Positions 1 through 6,277 of a stretch of 7,878 nt of DNA are shown piece by piece. The notes under the pieces are model-generated. The model was given only the letters and a program-made list of their open reading frames with translations. It searched no databases and was not told where the DNA came from. The translations under genes and the position numbers were made by a program. Source of the DNA: Chitinophaga pinensis (GTDB lineage Bacteria; Bacteroidota; Bacteroidia; Chitinophagales; Chitinophagaceae); NCBI GenBank assembly GCA_945866165.1, contig CAMBGO010000102.1:1-7878 (forward strand), written 5' to 3'. Position 1 is the stretch's first letter. Every line of letters begins with the position of its first letter.

Positions 1-836
1 GCATTGTTTCCCCACCACCCAGCAAGCCTGTTAATTGATTGATCTGTATGAAATTTTTCATTGATAAAAACTGCTCCCATAGCCCCTGGCCCTGCATTGA
101 GGTATTTATAAGAACACCAACAGGCAAAATCCACACCCCAATTATGTAAATCCAATTTAATATTGCCAACTGCATGTGCAAGGTCAAACCCGACCAACGC
201 CCCTGCTTCATGGGCAGCGTTGGTAATTTTGTGCATGTCAAAAACTTGTCCCGTATAGTAATTAACACCACCTAAAAACACCAATGCAATTTCATCCCCT
301 TGCTGTGATATCATTTCAATGATATCAGCATCATCAATATGTTCATTTTCTTTTTTTGCACCAAGTTCTATTAAGACTTCTTTGGGGTCTAGTCCAATCG
401 TCCTTAAAAAGGAATCGACGGCATACTGGTCACTTGGGAAAGCCTTTGATTCAATCAATATTTTTTTTCGTCTTCCGCTTGGCTTGTAAAAACTAGCAAG
501 CATCAAATGAATGTTTGTAGTAAGTTGATTCATGATGCTAAGCTCGGCAGGATTTGCTCCAACTAACGGACTTAATTTTGCAGCCAATTTATCATGAAAA
601 TCTAACCAGGGTTCCTTGCCTTTAAAAAATGATTCAACACCCAAGTCAGCCCATTGCTCTAAGACTTTTGCCAATGCTAGCCGAGTCGAAACAGGTTGCA
701 ATCCAAGTGAGTTTCCTAAAAAATAAACTGCTTCTGTACCATTGTGTTTGGGAAAAAGAAACCACTTTCTGAAATCCTTGAGCCCATCTTGTGCATCAAG
801 CTTTGTTGCAAAAATTTGTGTTTTTTCGAATTTCAT
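1..836 (-). CDS. kynU: Kynureninase, N-terminal part (3' end beyond the window)
   Basis: PLP-dependent hydrolase that cleaves kynurenine or 3-hydroxykynurenine to anthranilate or 3-hydroxyanthranilate plus alanine, a cytoplasmic step of tryptophan degradation. The reading frame runs from ATG at 836 to the left edge: 278 complete codons of a family that is usually about 420 residues, so roughly the last third is missing. Visible landmarks are YFLGNSLG (residues 38-45), the PLP-phosphate region around NQLTTNIHLML (103-113), FPSDQYAVDS (133-142), FDLAHAVGN with the PLP-contacting Asp218 (217-225), CSYKYLNAGPG with the Schiff-base Lys244 (241-251), and GWWG (273-276). The start lies 7 bases after the SDR stop and has no clear Shine-Dalgarno, so it is probably translated by coupling within the operon. 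Further kynurenine-pathway genes could lie just outside the window to the left. The family call is very secure. Confidence 0.95.
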   Translation of the reverse strand, partial: MKFEKTQIFATKLDAQDGLKDFRKWFLFPKHNGTEAVYFLGNSLGLQPVSTRLALAKVLEQWADLGVESFFKGKEPWLDFHDKLAAKLSPLVGANPAELSIMNQLTTNIHLMLASFYKPSGRRKKILIESKAFPSDQYAVDSFLRTIGLDPKEVLIELGAKKENEHIDDADIIEMISQQGDEIALVFLGGVNYYTGQVFDMHKITNAAHEAGALVGFDLAHAVGNIKLDLHNWGVDFACWCSYKYLNAGPGAMGAVFINEKFHTDQSINRLAGWWGNN

Positions 837-843
837 ATTAAAA

Positions 844-1632
844 CTAAATTGTACCTGTTCTTCCACCATCAACCGGGATACTCACTCCATTAACATAGGA
901 TGCTGCAGGAGAAGCCAAGAATGCAGCCACTGCTGCAATTTCTTTCGGTTCACCAAAACGTTTGGCGGGAACTGAAGACCTCATTCTTTCTACCATTACT
1001 TCCTTTTCTACTTGCGCTTTTTGGGAAAAATGCGTTGCGACGGCATCAAGTCTTGTAGTGGCTATAAAACCTGGCAACAGACTATTTACAGTTATGCCAA
1101 ACTGAGCTAGCTCATTAGACATCGACTTACTCCAGGAAGCAACAGCACCGCGAATTGTATTTGATACACCCAGGTTATCCAATGGTATTCGAACACTTGT
1201 TGAGATAATATTTATAATGCGGCCATACCCATTCAACTTCATACCTGGAACGAGGTGTTTTGTAAGTATGTGATTACATATAACATGTTGACTGAAGGCT
1301 TTTTCAAATTCAGATTCATCAGCATCAACAATCATTCCAGCTGCAGGCCCTCCCGTATTATTAATTAATATATCTATTCTCTCTTTACTTGCTATAGTAG
1401 AAATTAGCAGCTCGAGGGCTTCGCGGTCATTGAAATCAATAACATGAAACTGGTGTATTTGTCCATGATTTACATCAAGTGATTCACAAGCCAATTTCAA
1501 GGACTCTTCATTTCGAGATAATAGAATGCAGGAGGCACCAAGCGAAGCCAATTCGATTGCAATTGCTTTACCAATTCCTTGTGATCCCCCGGACACAAGA
1601 GCTTTCATGCCAATTAAAGAAAGATTCATCAT
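844..1632 (-). CDS. SDR-family oxidoreductase with degenerate catalytic motif (BKR-like SDR subgroup)
   Basis: A 262-residue Rossmann-fold short-chain dehydrogenase/reductase-like protein, probably cytoplasmic. The cofactor loop SGGSQGIG is at residues 14-21, the NNTG equivalent of NNAG at 91-94, a serine-rich stretch NIISTS (catalytic Ser position) at 141-146, and the C-terminal NGVSIPVDGG is typical of FabG-like SDRs. The helix that normally carries YxxxK reads SNTIR (157-161), so the catalytic Tyr is Ser157 and the Lys is Arg161. From knowledge of the family, this fits the 'BKR-like SDR' subgroup (CDD cd05344), which is described as lacking a perfect catalytic tetrad and often has an SN..R sequence here. 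Its place directly before kynureninase suggests a role in kynurenine or 3-hydroxyanthranilate breakdown, but the substrate cannot be told from sequence. The first of two adjacent ATGs is chosen because a strong GGAGGA sits 9 bases upstream. Confidence 0.9.
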   Translation of the reverse strand: MMNLSLIGMKALVSGGSQGIGKAIAIELASLGASCILLSRNEESLKLACESLDVNHGQIHQFHVIDFNDREALELLISTIASKERIDILINNTGGPAAGMIVDADESEFEKAFSQHVICNHILTKHLVPGMKLNGYGRIINIISTSVRIPLDNLGVSNTIRGAVASWSKSMSNELAQFGITVNSLLPGFIATTRLDAVATHFSQKAQVEKEVMVERMRSSVPAKRFGEPKEIAAVAAFLASPAASYVNGVSIPVDGGRTGTI

Positions 1633-1636
1633 GATG

Positions 1637-2932
1637 TCAATCCTCCATTTCGTCTTTTAATTGATCTGAAATTCCAACTAGTACCTTGTCGATACGATGA
1701 CCATCCATATCTATAATTTCAATTTTAAATCCTTTCCATTCAAATTTATCACCTACAACAGGGATTCTCTCTAACGTATGGAGTATAAAGCCCGCCAAAG
1801 TATCGAAATCTTGTTCACCTTCATTCATCCATTCCGCTTTTTCAAAATTGCTCAAAAAATCATAAAAAGGAATTTGAGCATCAATTAAATATGAGCCATC
1901 ATCTCTTTTTACAATTTCATAATCACTTACGTCTTGCTGGGGCAAATCACCAACGATGGCTTCAAGCAAATCATTCAATGTAACCAATCCAAGCAAGGTG
2001 CCATATTCATCCACAACGAAACTTGTATGGATCTTAGTTTGTTTGAATTTTTCTAATAGTAGATAAGGACTTATGTTTTCAGGAACAAAGAGTGGTGTTT
2101 TCATCACTTCCTTAAAAAGGATATTATCATCAGTAACATACAAATCCTTTACGGAGACAATCCCTTTAATATTATCAATGTCTTTATCACATATTGGATA
2201 TACAGAGTGTGGCTCCCTGATAATTTTTTCACGAATTTGATTTTCATTGTCATTCAAGTCAAACCAAATCACATCGCTTCTATGTGTCATTAACGAAGTA
2301 ACATTACGATCTCCTAGGTGAAATACCCGTTGAATGATATCATGCTCTGCGTCATCAATTGCACCTTGTTCACTTCCTTCAGAAATGATAGCCTTGATTT
2401 CTTCTTCAGTTACCTGATCATCATCAGCCTTGACGCGAAAAATGCGCATAATAAAGGAGGTCGTTTTACTTAGGAGCCACACAAATGGGTGAACAACCAT
2501 GGAAATAATACGCATGATAGGAGCAACAATTTTTGCGATCTTTTCTGGATTGGCAAGTCCCAATCGTTTGGGAACAAGCTCTCCTAATACAAGTGAGAAA
2601 AAAGTAATGATGATTACAACGAATGCTGTAGCAAATCCAACACTATAATCAGCCAATAATGGAAACCTTGAAAAATACAATGAAACGTAATCAACAATTT
2701 TATCTCCACTGTATATACCAGTTAGAATACCTATTGTTGTTATGCCAATTTGAACAGTTGAAAGAAATGAATCAGGTTTTTGGGAAAGCAAGAGTGCTTG
2801 TTTTGCCCTAAGATCACCTTTGTTTGATTGCGCTTCAAGACGTGCCTTTCTTGCTGAAACCAATGCAATCTCAGCCATGGAAAAAAACCCATTGACGAGC
2901 ATCAGCGCAAATAGTATCAGAATTTCATTCAT
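1637..2932 (-). CDS. CNNM/CBS/CorC domain membrane protein ('hemolysin' family, putative divalent-cation transporter)
   Basis: A 431-residue inner-membrane protein of the CNNM (DUF21)-CBS pair-CorC_HlyC architecture. Bacterial members are linked to Mg2+/Co2+ efflux or resistance (CorB, CorC, MpfA); the older 'hemolysin' label is historical. The CNNM part has four hydrophobic stretches, at about 1-25, 55-78, 96-120 and 134-165. It includes NGFFSMAEIALVSARKARLE (14-33) and GELVPKRLGLANPEKIA (117-133), both hallmarks of the family. Two CBS domains follow (about 207-265 and 275-330, with VVDEYGTLLGLVTLNDLLEA at 306-325), then the CorC_HlyC domain (about 340-424). The frame could be extended 22 codons upstream, but ATG 2932 is chosen because the protein then begins with the usual MNEILI-type first helix and its ATG overlaps the phosphatase stop as ATGA. 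GldE of gliding bacteria is in the same superfamily; nothing here shows a gliding role. Confidence 0.93.
   Translation of the reverse strand: MNEILILFALMLVNGFFSMAEIALVSARKARLEAQSNKGDLRAKQALLLSQKPDSFLSTVQIGITTIGILTGIYSGDKIVDYVSLYFSRFPLLADYSVGFATAFVVIIITFFSLVLGELVPKRLGLANPEKIAKIVAPIMRIISMVVHPFVWLLSKTTSFIMRIFRVKADDDQVTEEEIKAIISEGSEQGAIDDAEHDIIQRVFHLGDRNVTSLMTHRSDVIWFDLNDNENQIREKIIREPHSVYPICDKDIDNIKGIVSVKDLYVTDDNILFKEVMKTPLFVPENISPYLLLEKFKQTKIHTSFVVDEYGTLLGLVTLNDLLEAIVGDLPQQDVSDYEIVKRDDGSYLIDAQIPFYDFLSNFEKAEWMNEGEQDFDTLAGFILHTLERIPVVGDKFEWKGFKIEIIDMDGHRIDKVLVGISDQLKDEMED
1641..1646 (-). promoter_or_regulatory. Strong Shine-Dalgarno (GGAGGA) for the SDR gene
   Basis: On the minus strand GGAGGA lies inside the last codons of the upstream CNNM gene (the Glu-Asp-stop end). 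Counting from GGAGG, 9 bases separate it from the first ATG at 1632 and 12 from the second. This favours the first ATG as the SDR start. It is the only strong Shine-Dalgarno I see in the window; the other genes have weak or no such sites. Confidence 0.6.
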
Positions 2933-3537
2933 AAATCGTGTTGATGCAAATATAAGGTCTGTCTTGCGAAACGGCCACCTATATAGCCAAATATACAACC
3001 TAAAATGGCTCCAACTAAAATATCAAGGGGATAATGAACGCCAACGTAGACTTGCGAAAGGCAAATTAATGCTGCCCAAATGAAAAGAATCCAAAAATAG
3101 CCTGCAATTTTTCTCAACGAAACAAAAGCATATGTGGCAAAAGCAAAGTGATTAACTGCATGTGAAGATGGAAAACTACCATTTGCACCACAATATTTTG
3201 CAAGAAAATTGATATGATTCATCATCAATGGATCTCTGCAAGGTCTTGGTCGATTGTAATAATCTTTCAAAAAATGACTGCTAACCAAATCAGAAAACCC
3301 AATTAAGATAACTGCCCCTAGAATCCACCATAAAGCTTTCTTTTTTATTTTTAGAGCAAGGTATAGCAGTATGAATACATAAACTGGTACATGAAAAATT
3401 GACTCCCTCATCAATAAAGCAGCCTTGTCGAGAAAAGGATTTGAAAACGACCTATTAAACCAAAACATTATTCTAAAGTCATACTGCAATAATTTCTGAA
3501 ATAATGTAAGCTTTCCGGTTAATAGAATATTTAACAT
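2929..3537 (-). CDS. PAP2-family membrane phosphatase
   Basis: A 202-residue membrane protein of the PAP2/type 2 phosphatidic acid phosphatase superfamily. Bacterial members dephosphorylate lipid phosphates such as undecaprenyl pyrophosphate, phosphatidate or lipid A at the periplasmic face of the inner membrane. The signature motifs are KDYYNRPRP (Lys91, Arg98-Pro99; KX6RP), PSSH (123-126, with His126) and SQVYVGVHYPLD (161-172, with His168 and Asp172). The third motif is normally SRX5HX3D; the Arg is Gln162 here. About five hydrophobic segments surround the motifs. The frame is open to a GTG at 3579 (216 residues), but ATG at 3537 is the first ATG and puts the start close to the usual first amphipathic helix, so I prefer it; neither start has a Shine-Dalgarno. 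First gene of the left operon. Its stop overlaps the CNNM start. The substrate is unknown. Confidence 0.85.
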   Translation of the reverse strand: MLNILLTGKLTLFQKLLQYDFRIMFWFNRSFSNPFLDKAALLMRESIFHVPVYVFILLYLALKIKKKALWWILGAVILIGFSDLVSSHFLKDYYNRPRPCRDPLMMNHINFLAKYCGANGSFPSSHAVNHFAFATYAFVSLRKIAGYFWILFIWAALICLSQVYVGVHYPLDILVGAILGCIFGYIGGRFARQTLYLHQHDL

Positions 3538-3683
3538 ATTAGCAAAATTAACATCTATTCTATCATGATATGATATCACAAAAAAATAATAAAAAATATT
3601 AAAGTTAGATTAACATGATTTGAAAAGCCAGATATTCATAAAACATCCTTTTTTTTGTTACATTGCTAAATTAAAAATAAACT
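3538..3683. promoter_or_regulatory. Divergent AT-rich intergenic region between the phosphatase operon and glmM
   Basis: About 146 bases of strongly AT-rich sequence lie between two divergent transcription units, so promoters for both should be here. I see only weak candidates. On the minus strand TAACTTTA (3607 to 3600) is a 7-of-8 match to the Bacteroidota -7 element TAnnTTTG, but no TTTG stands at the expected distance. TAATTTTG, just before the phosphatase ATG, matches the element but would leave almost no leader. On the plus strand nothing matches well before the glmM GTG. No small ORF or RNA gene is supported. Confidence 0.35.
3561..3578. repeat. Two abutting palindromes (TATCATGATA and TGATATCA)
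   Basis: Two perfect palindromes lie end to end: a 10-base one at 3561-3570 and an 8-base one at 3571-3578. They fall between the GTG (3579) and ATG (3537) candidate starts of the phosphatase gene. If the ATG is the true start they are in its leader or promoter and could be an operator. If the GTG is used they are coding. AT-rich palindromes of this size also arise by chance. Confidence 0.35.
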
Positions 3684-5066
3684 GTGGCACTGATCAAAAG
3701 CATATCTGGCATTAGAGGAACAATTGGAGGTATACCGGGAGAAAACTTAACTCCAATGGATGTAGTGATGTATACTGCAGCATACGGGAACCAATTGATT
3801 ACGAATGAAAATAAAAAGATCGTCATTGGAAGGGATGCTAGAATAAGCGGGCCATTTATCGCCGAAATAGTAATACAAACACTTATTTCAATCGGTGCAG
3901 AGGTAATCGACCTAGGCCTGTCAACCACTCCTACGGTGGAATTTGCGGTAATTACTGAAAAGGCTGCTGGCGGCATTATCATAACAGCAAGCCATAATCC
4001 AAGAGAATGGAATGCATTAAAACTTCTAAACGATAAAGGTGAATTTATTAGTGCAGAAACTGGAACAAAAATTCTAAATGATGCAGAGTCAGGGAATCTC
4101 CATTTCGCATCCATTGAAAACATAGGATCTGTAGTAAAAGATGATAGCTTTATGGAGAAACACCTAAATGCCATTATAGACTACCCATTGGTAAACAAGG
4201 AGATTGTAGCGCAAAAAAAGTATAAGATTGTAATTGATGCAATAAACAGCACAGGCGCCTTGTTTGTACCAGCATTATTAAAAAAACTGGGAATTGATAA
4301 AGACAATATTGTTGTTTTAAATAGTGAGGTGAATGGAAAATTTGCACATAATCCAGAACCCCTTTCTCAACACCTTAGCCAATTAGCTGCTGAAGTGATT
4401 GCACAGAAAGCAGACATCGGAATTGCTGTTGATCCTGATGTTGATAGGCTTGTATTGGTTTGCGAAGATGGGTCAATGTTTGGTGAGGAATACACCTTGG
4501 TTGCAGTGGCTGATTATGTGTTGAGCAAGAAAAAAGGGAATACCGTGAGCAATTTATCTTCTTCAAAAGCGTTAAAAGACATTACTGAAAAGCAAAATGG
4601 AACATACTACCCTGCTGCAGTTGGTGAAGTAAATGTAGTAGAAAAAATGAAAGAAGTTAATGCCGTTATTGGTGGTGAAGGCAATGGGGGAATCATTGTT
4701 CCAGATTTTCACTATGGAAGAGATGCATTGATTGGAATAGCCTTGATACTAACACACCTGGCTACTTCAGGGAAAAGCCTAAAGCAGATTAGAAGTAATT
4801 ACCCTGATTATTTCATCAGCAAAAATAAGATTGAACTTGGCAATGAAATCAACCTCAATGACATTTTTGATAAACTGAAGAAAAAATACAAATCGAACCC
4901 GCTCAATACAACAGACGGCTTAAGAATTGAATTTAATAATGATTGGGTTCACCTGCGACCAAGCAATACAGAGCCAATTATCAGAATTATAGCTGAGAGT
5001 AATTTTGAAACGACAGCAAATAATATAGCCAGTAAGCTTATTAAAGATATCCAAGAATTTATATAA
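3684..5066 (+). CDS. glmM: Phosphoglucosamine mutase (archaeal/Bacteroidota-type GlmM)
   Basis: A 460-residue alpha-D-phosphohexomutase, the expected family length. It should interconvert glucosamine-6-P and glucosamine-1-P in the cytoplasm, feeding UDP-GlcNAc for peptidoglycan and lipopolysaccharide. All four active-site elements are intact: TASHNP with phosphoserine Ser103 (101-106), the Mg2+ loop DPDVDR (250-255), the sugar-binding loop GGEGNGG (330-336), and the phosphate-binding RPSNTEP (425-431). The GEGNGG and RPSNTEP forms resemble the archaeal GlmM group (TIGR03990-like) rather than E. coli GlmM, which is usual for Bacteroidota. A phosphomannomutase or phosphoglucomutase role is possible because these families overlap. 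The start is GTG at 3684, chosen because MALIKSISGIRG is the conserved N-terminus. No Shine-Dalgarno is seen, only an A-rich leader. First gene of the plus-strand group; the desulfurase follows after 45 bases. Confidence 0.92.
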   Translation: MALIKSISGIRGTIGGIPGENLTPMDVVMYTAAYGNQLITNENKKIVIGRDARISGPFIAEIVIQTLISIGAEVIDLGLSTTPTVEFAVITEKAAGGIIITASHNPREWNALKLLNDKGEFISAETGTKILNDAESGNLHFASIENIGSVVKDDSFMEKHLNAIIDYPLVNKEIVAQKKYKIVIDAINSTGALFVPALLKKLGIDKDNIVVLNSEVNGKFAHNPEPLSQHLSQLAAEVIAQKADIGIAVDPDVDRLVLVCEDGSMFGEEYTLVAVADYVLSKKKGNTVSNLSSSKALKDITEKQNGTYYPAAVGEVNVVEKMKEVNAVIGGEGNGGIIVPDFHYGRDALIGIALILTHLATSGKSLKQIRSNYPDYFISKNKIELGNEINLNDIFDKLKKKYKSNPLNTTDGLRIEFNNDWVHLRPSNTEPIIRIIAESNFETTANNIASKLIKDIQEFI

Positions 5067-5072
5067 AAATAG

Positions 5073-5111
5073 AATCAGTATATTTGTTGGCTCACGTAAG
5101 GTAAACTGATT
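5073..5111 (+). promoter_or_regulatory. Dyad in the glmM-desulfurase gap that could mask the desulfurase ribosome-binding region
   Basis: AATCAGT (5073-5079) and ACTGATT (5105-5111) are perfect inverted repeats. Inside them, after one A-A mismatch, TATTT (5081-5085) can pair with AGGTA (5099-5103) using two G-U pairs, leaving a 13-base loop. The right arm ends at the base before the desulfurase ATG, and the stem contains the only Shine-Dalgarno-like bases (AAGG, 5098-5101). Folded RNA could therefore reduce translation. No T-tract follows, so it does not look like a terminator. Confidence 0.4.
5079..5086 (+). promoter_or_regulatory. Candidate Bacteroidota -7 promoter element (TATATTTG) for the desulfurase gene
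   Basis: TATATTTG is an exact match to the TAnnTTTG -7 consensus of Bacteroidota primary sigma factors and is 25 bases before the ATG. The -33 element is poor: the nearest candidate is TTTA at 5058-5061, with a 17-base spacer. If it is used, transcription would begin near 5092-5095 and the transcript would lack the left arm of the dyad described for this gap. Confidence 0.35.
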
Positions 5112-6239
5112 ATGGCAGCTAGAATCTATTTTGACAATGCGGCAACTACCCCCATTGACCCGGAGGTATTAACAACCATGATGCCCTATTTTACAGAGCA
5201 TTTCGGTAACCCATCATCAATTTATTCATACGGCAGGGAAACAAAAATGGCAATTGAAAAAGCCAGAAAATCTGTTGCATTGATATTGAATGCAAGACCA
5301 TCAGAGATTTTTTTTACCAGTGGTGGGACAGAAAGCAGCAATACTGCCATCTTTTCAGCAGTCAGGCAGTTAGGTTGCAAAAGAATAATAACATCCTCTA
5401 TTGAACACCATGCTACTTTACATACATGTGGTTTTCTTCATAAAAACGGCGAAGCCGTTGTTGAGTATGTAAACATCCTTTCAAATGGTCACATTGATAT
5501 GGAAGACCTAGAGAAAAAACTGAATGCAGAATCATCTAAAACCTTGGTTTCACTAATTCACGCCAATAATGAAATTGGAAACATTACAGACATCAATGCA
5601 GTTGGTGAACTTTGCAAAAAATACAATGCCATATTTCATGCAGATACCGTCCAAACCGTTGGTCACTTTCCATTTAACCTGAAAGAAACGAAGGTTGATT
5701 TTATTACAGGTGCTGGGCATAAATTTCATGGACCAAAGGGTGCAGGGATTCTATATATTAACTCAGAAACTGCTATAGAACCGTTTATTCATGGTGGCGG
5801 ACAAGAGCGTAACATGCGTTCTGGAACAGAAAATATTTATGGCATCGTTGGGTTTGCAAAAGCATTAGAAATAGCTACAGCAAATCACAATGCAGATAAG
5901 ATTCATATCAGTGAATTGAAATTATATTTGAAAAGAAAACTAGAGAAAGATTTCAAGGGAATCATATTCAATGGAGATCCTGAAGGAAATAGTTTATACA
6001 CAGTTCTTAGTGTAGGATTTCCAAGAAATGAGAAATCTGATATGCTGTTGTTTAATCTTGATGTAAACAATATCTGTGCGTCTGGCGGTAGTGCCTGCAG
6101 TAGTGGTGCTGAACAAGGTTCACACGTGATTCGTGCATTGGGAAACAACACGCACAATACAGTTCGATTCTCATTCAGCAAATTCAATACAAAAGATGAA
6201 ATTGATATTTTATTAAACAAGCTTTCTGAATTGAATTGA
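5112..6239 (+). CDS. Cysteine desulfurase, class I (NifS/IscS family)
   Basis: A 375-residue PLP enzyme that removes sulfur from L-cysteine as a protein persulfide, giving alanine. The sulfur goes to Fe-S cluster or tRNA-thiolation acceptors in the cytoplasm. Landmarks are DNAATTP (8-14), the PLP-phosphate loop GGTES (71-75), catalytic His99 in IEHHATLH, HADTVQTVG with the PLP-contacting Asp, Schiff-base Lys204 in GAGHKFHGPKG, RSGTEN, and the catalytic loop SGGSACSSG with Cys329. The SACSSG loop marks class I (NifS/IscS) rather than class II (SufS). No iscU, iscR, mnmA or thiI is next to it, so the sulfur acceptor cannot be assigned and I give no symbol. The ATG is supported by the immediately following conserved N-terminus and a weak AAGG upstream. 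Its TGA ends 38 bases before the deacetylase ATG, suggesting co-transcription. Confidence 0.93.
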   Translation: MAARIYFDNAATTPIDPEVLTTMMPYFTEHFGNPSSIYSYGRETKMAIEKARKSVALILNARPSEIFFTSGGTESSNTAIFSAVRQLGCKRIITSSIEHHATLHTCGFLHKNGEAVVEYVNILSNGHIDMEDLEKKLNAESSKTLVSLIHANNEIGNITDINAVGELCKKYNAIFHADTVQTVGHFPFNLKETKVDFITGAGHKFHGPKGAGILYINSETAIEPFIHGGGQERNMRSGTENIYGIVGFAKALEIATANHNADKIHISELKLYLKRKLEKDFKGIIFNGDPEGNSLYTVLSVGFPRNEKSDMLLFNLDVNNICASGGSACSSGAEQGSHVIRALGNNTHNTVRFSFSKFNTKDEIDILLNKLSELN

Positions 6240-6277
6240 TTTTAACGATTACTAATAACCAGATTAAATCATCTCAG

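Noticed and set aside
742..975. Plus-strand open frame spanning the SDR-kynU junction (77 codons)
   Set aside because: It overlaps the ends of two firmly identified minus-strand genes and has low-complexity, Cys/Ser-rich translation typical of antisense frames.
2933..2998. 22-codon N-terminal extension of the CNNM protein
   Set aside because: The extension lies inside the phosphatase gene and encodes nothing like the family N-terminus. ATG 2932, overlapping the phosphatase stop, is the better start.
3538..3553. TAATTTTG just before the phosphatase ATG as a -7 promoter element
   Set aside because: It matches TAnnTTTG, but no TTTG lies about 20 bases upstream, and the predicted RNA start would fall on or next to the ATG, leaving no leader.
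3671..4174. Long minus-strand open frame opposite the start of glmM (167 codons)
   Set aside because: It lies antisense to well-conserved glmM codons, including the TASHNP active site, and its translation resembles no family I know. It is a shadow frame.
5903..6220. Minus-strand open frame inside the desulfurase gene (105 codons)
   Set aside because: It is antisense to the catalytic SACSSG region; the coding strand is clearly the plus strand.
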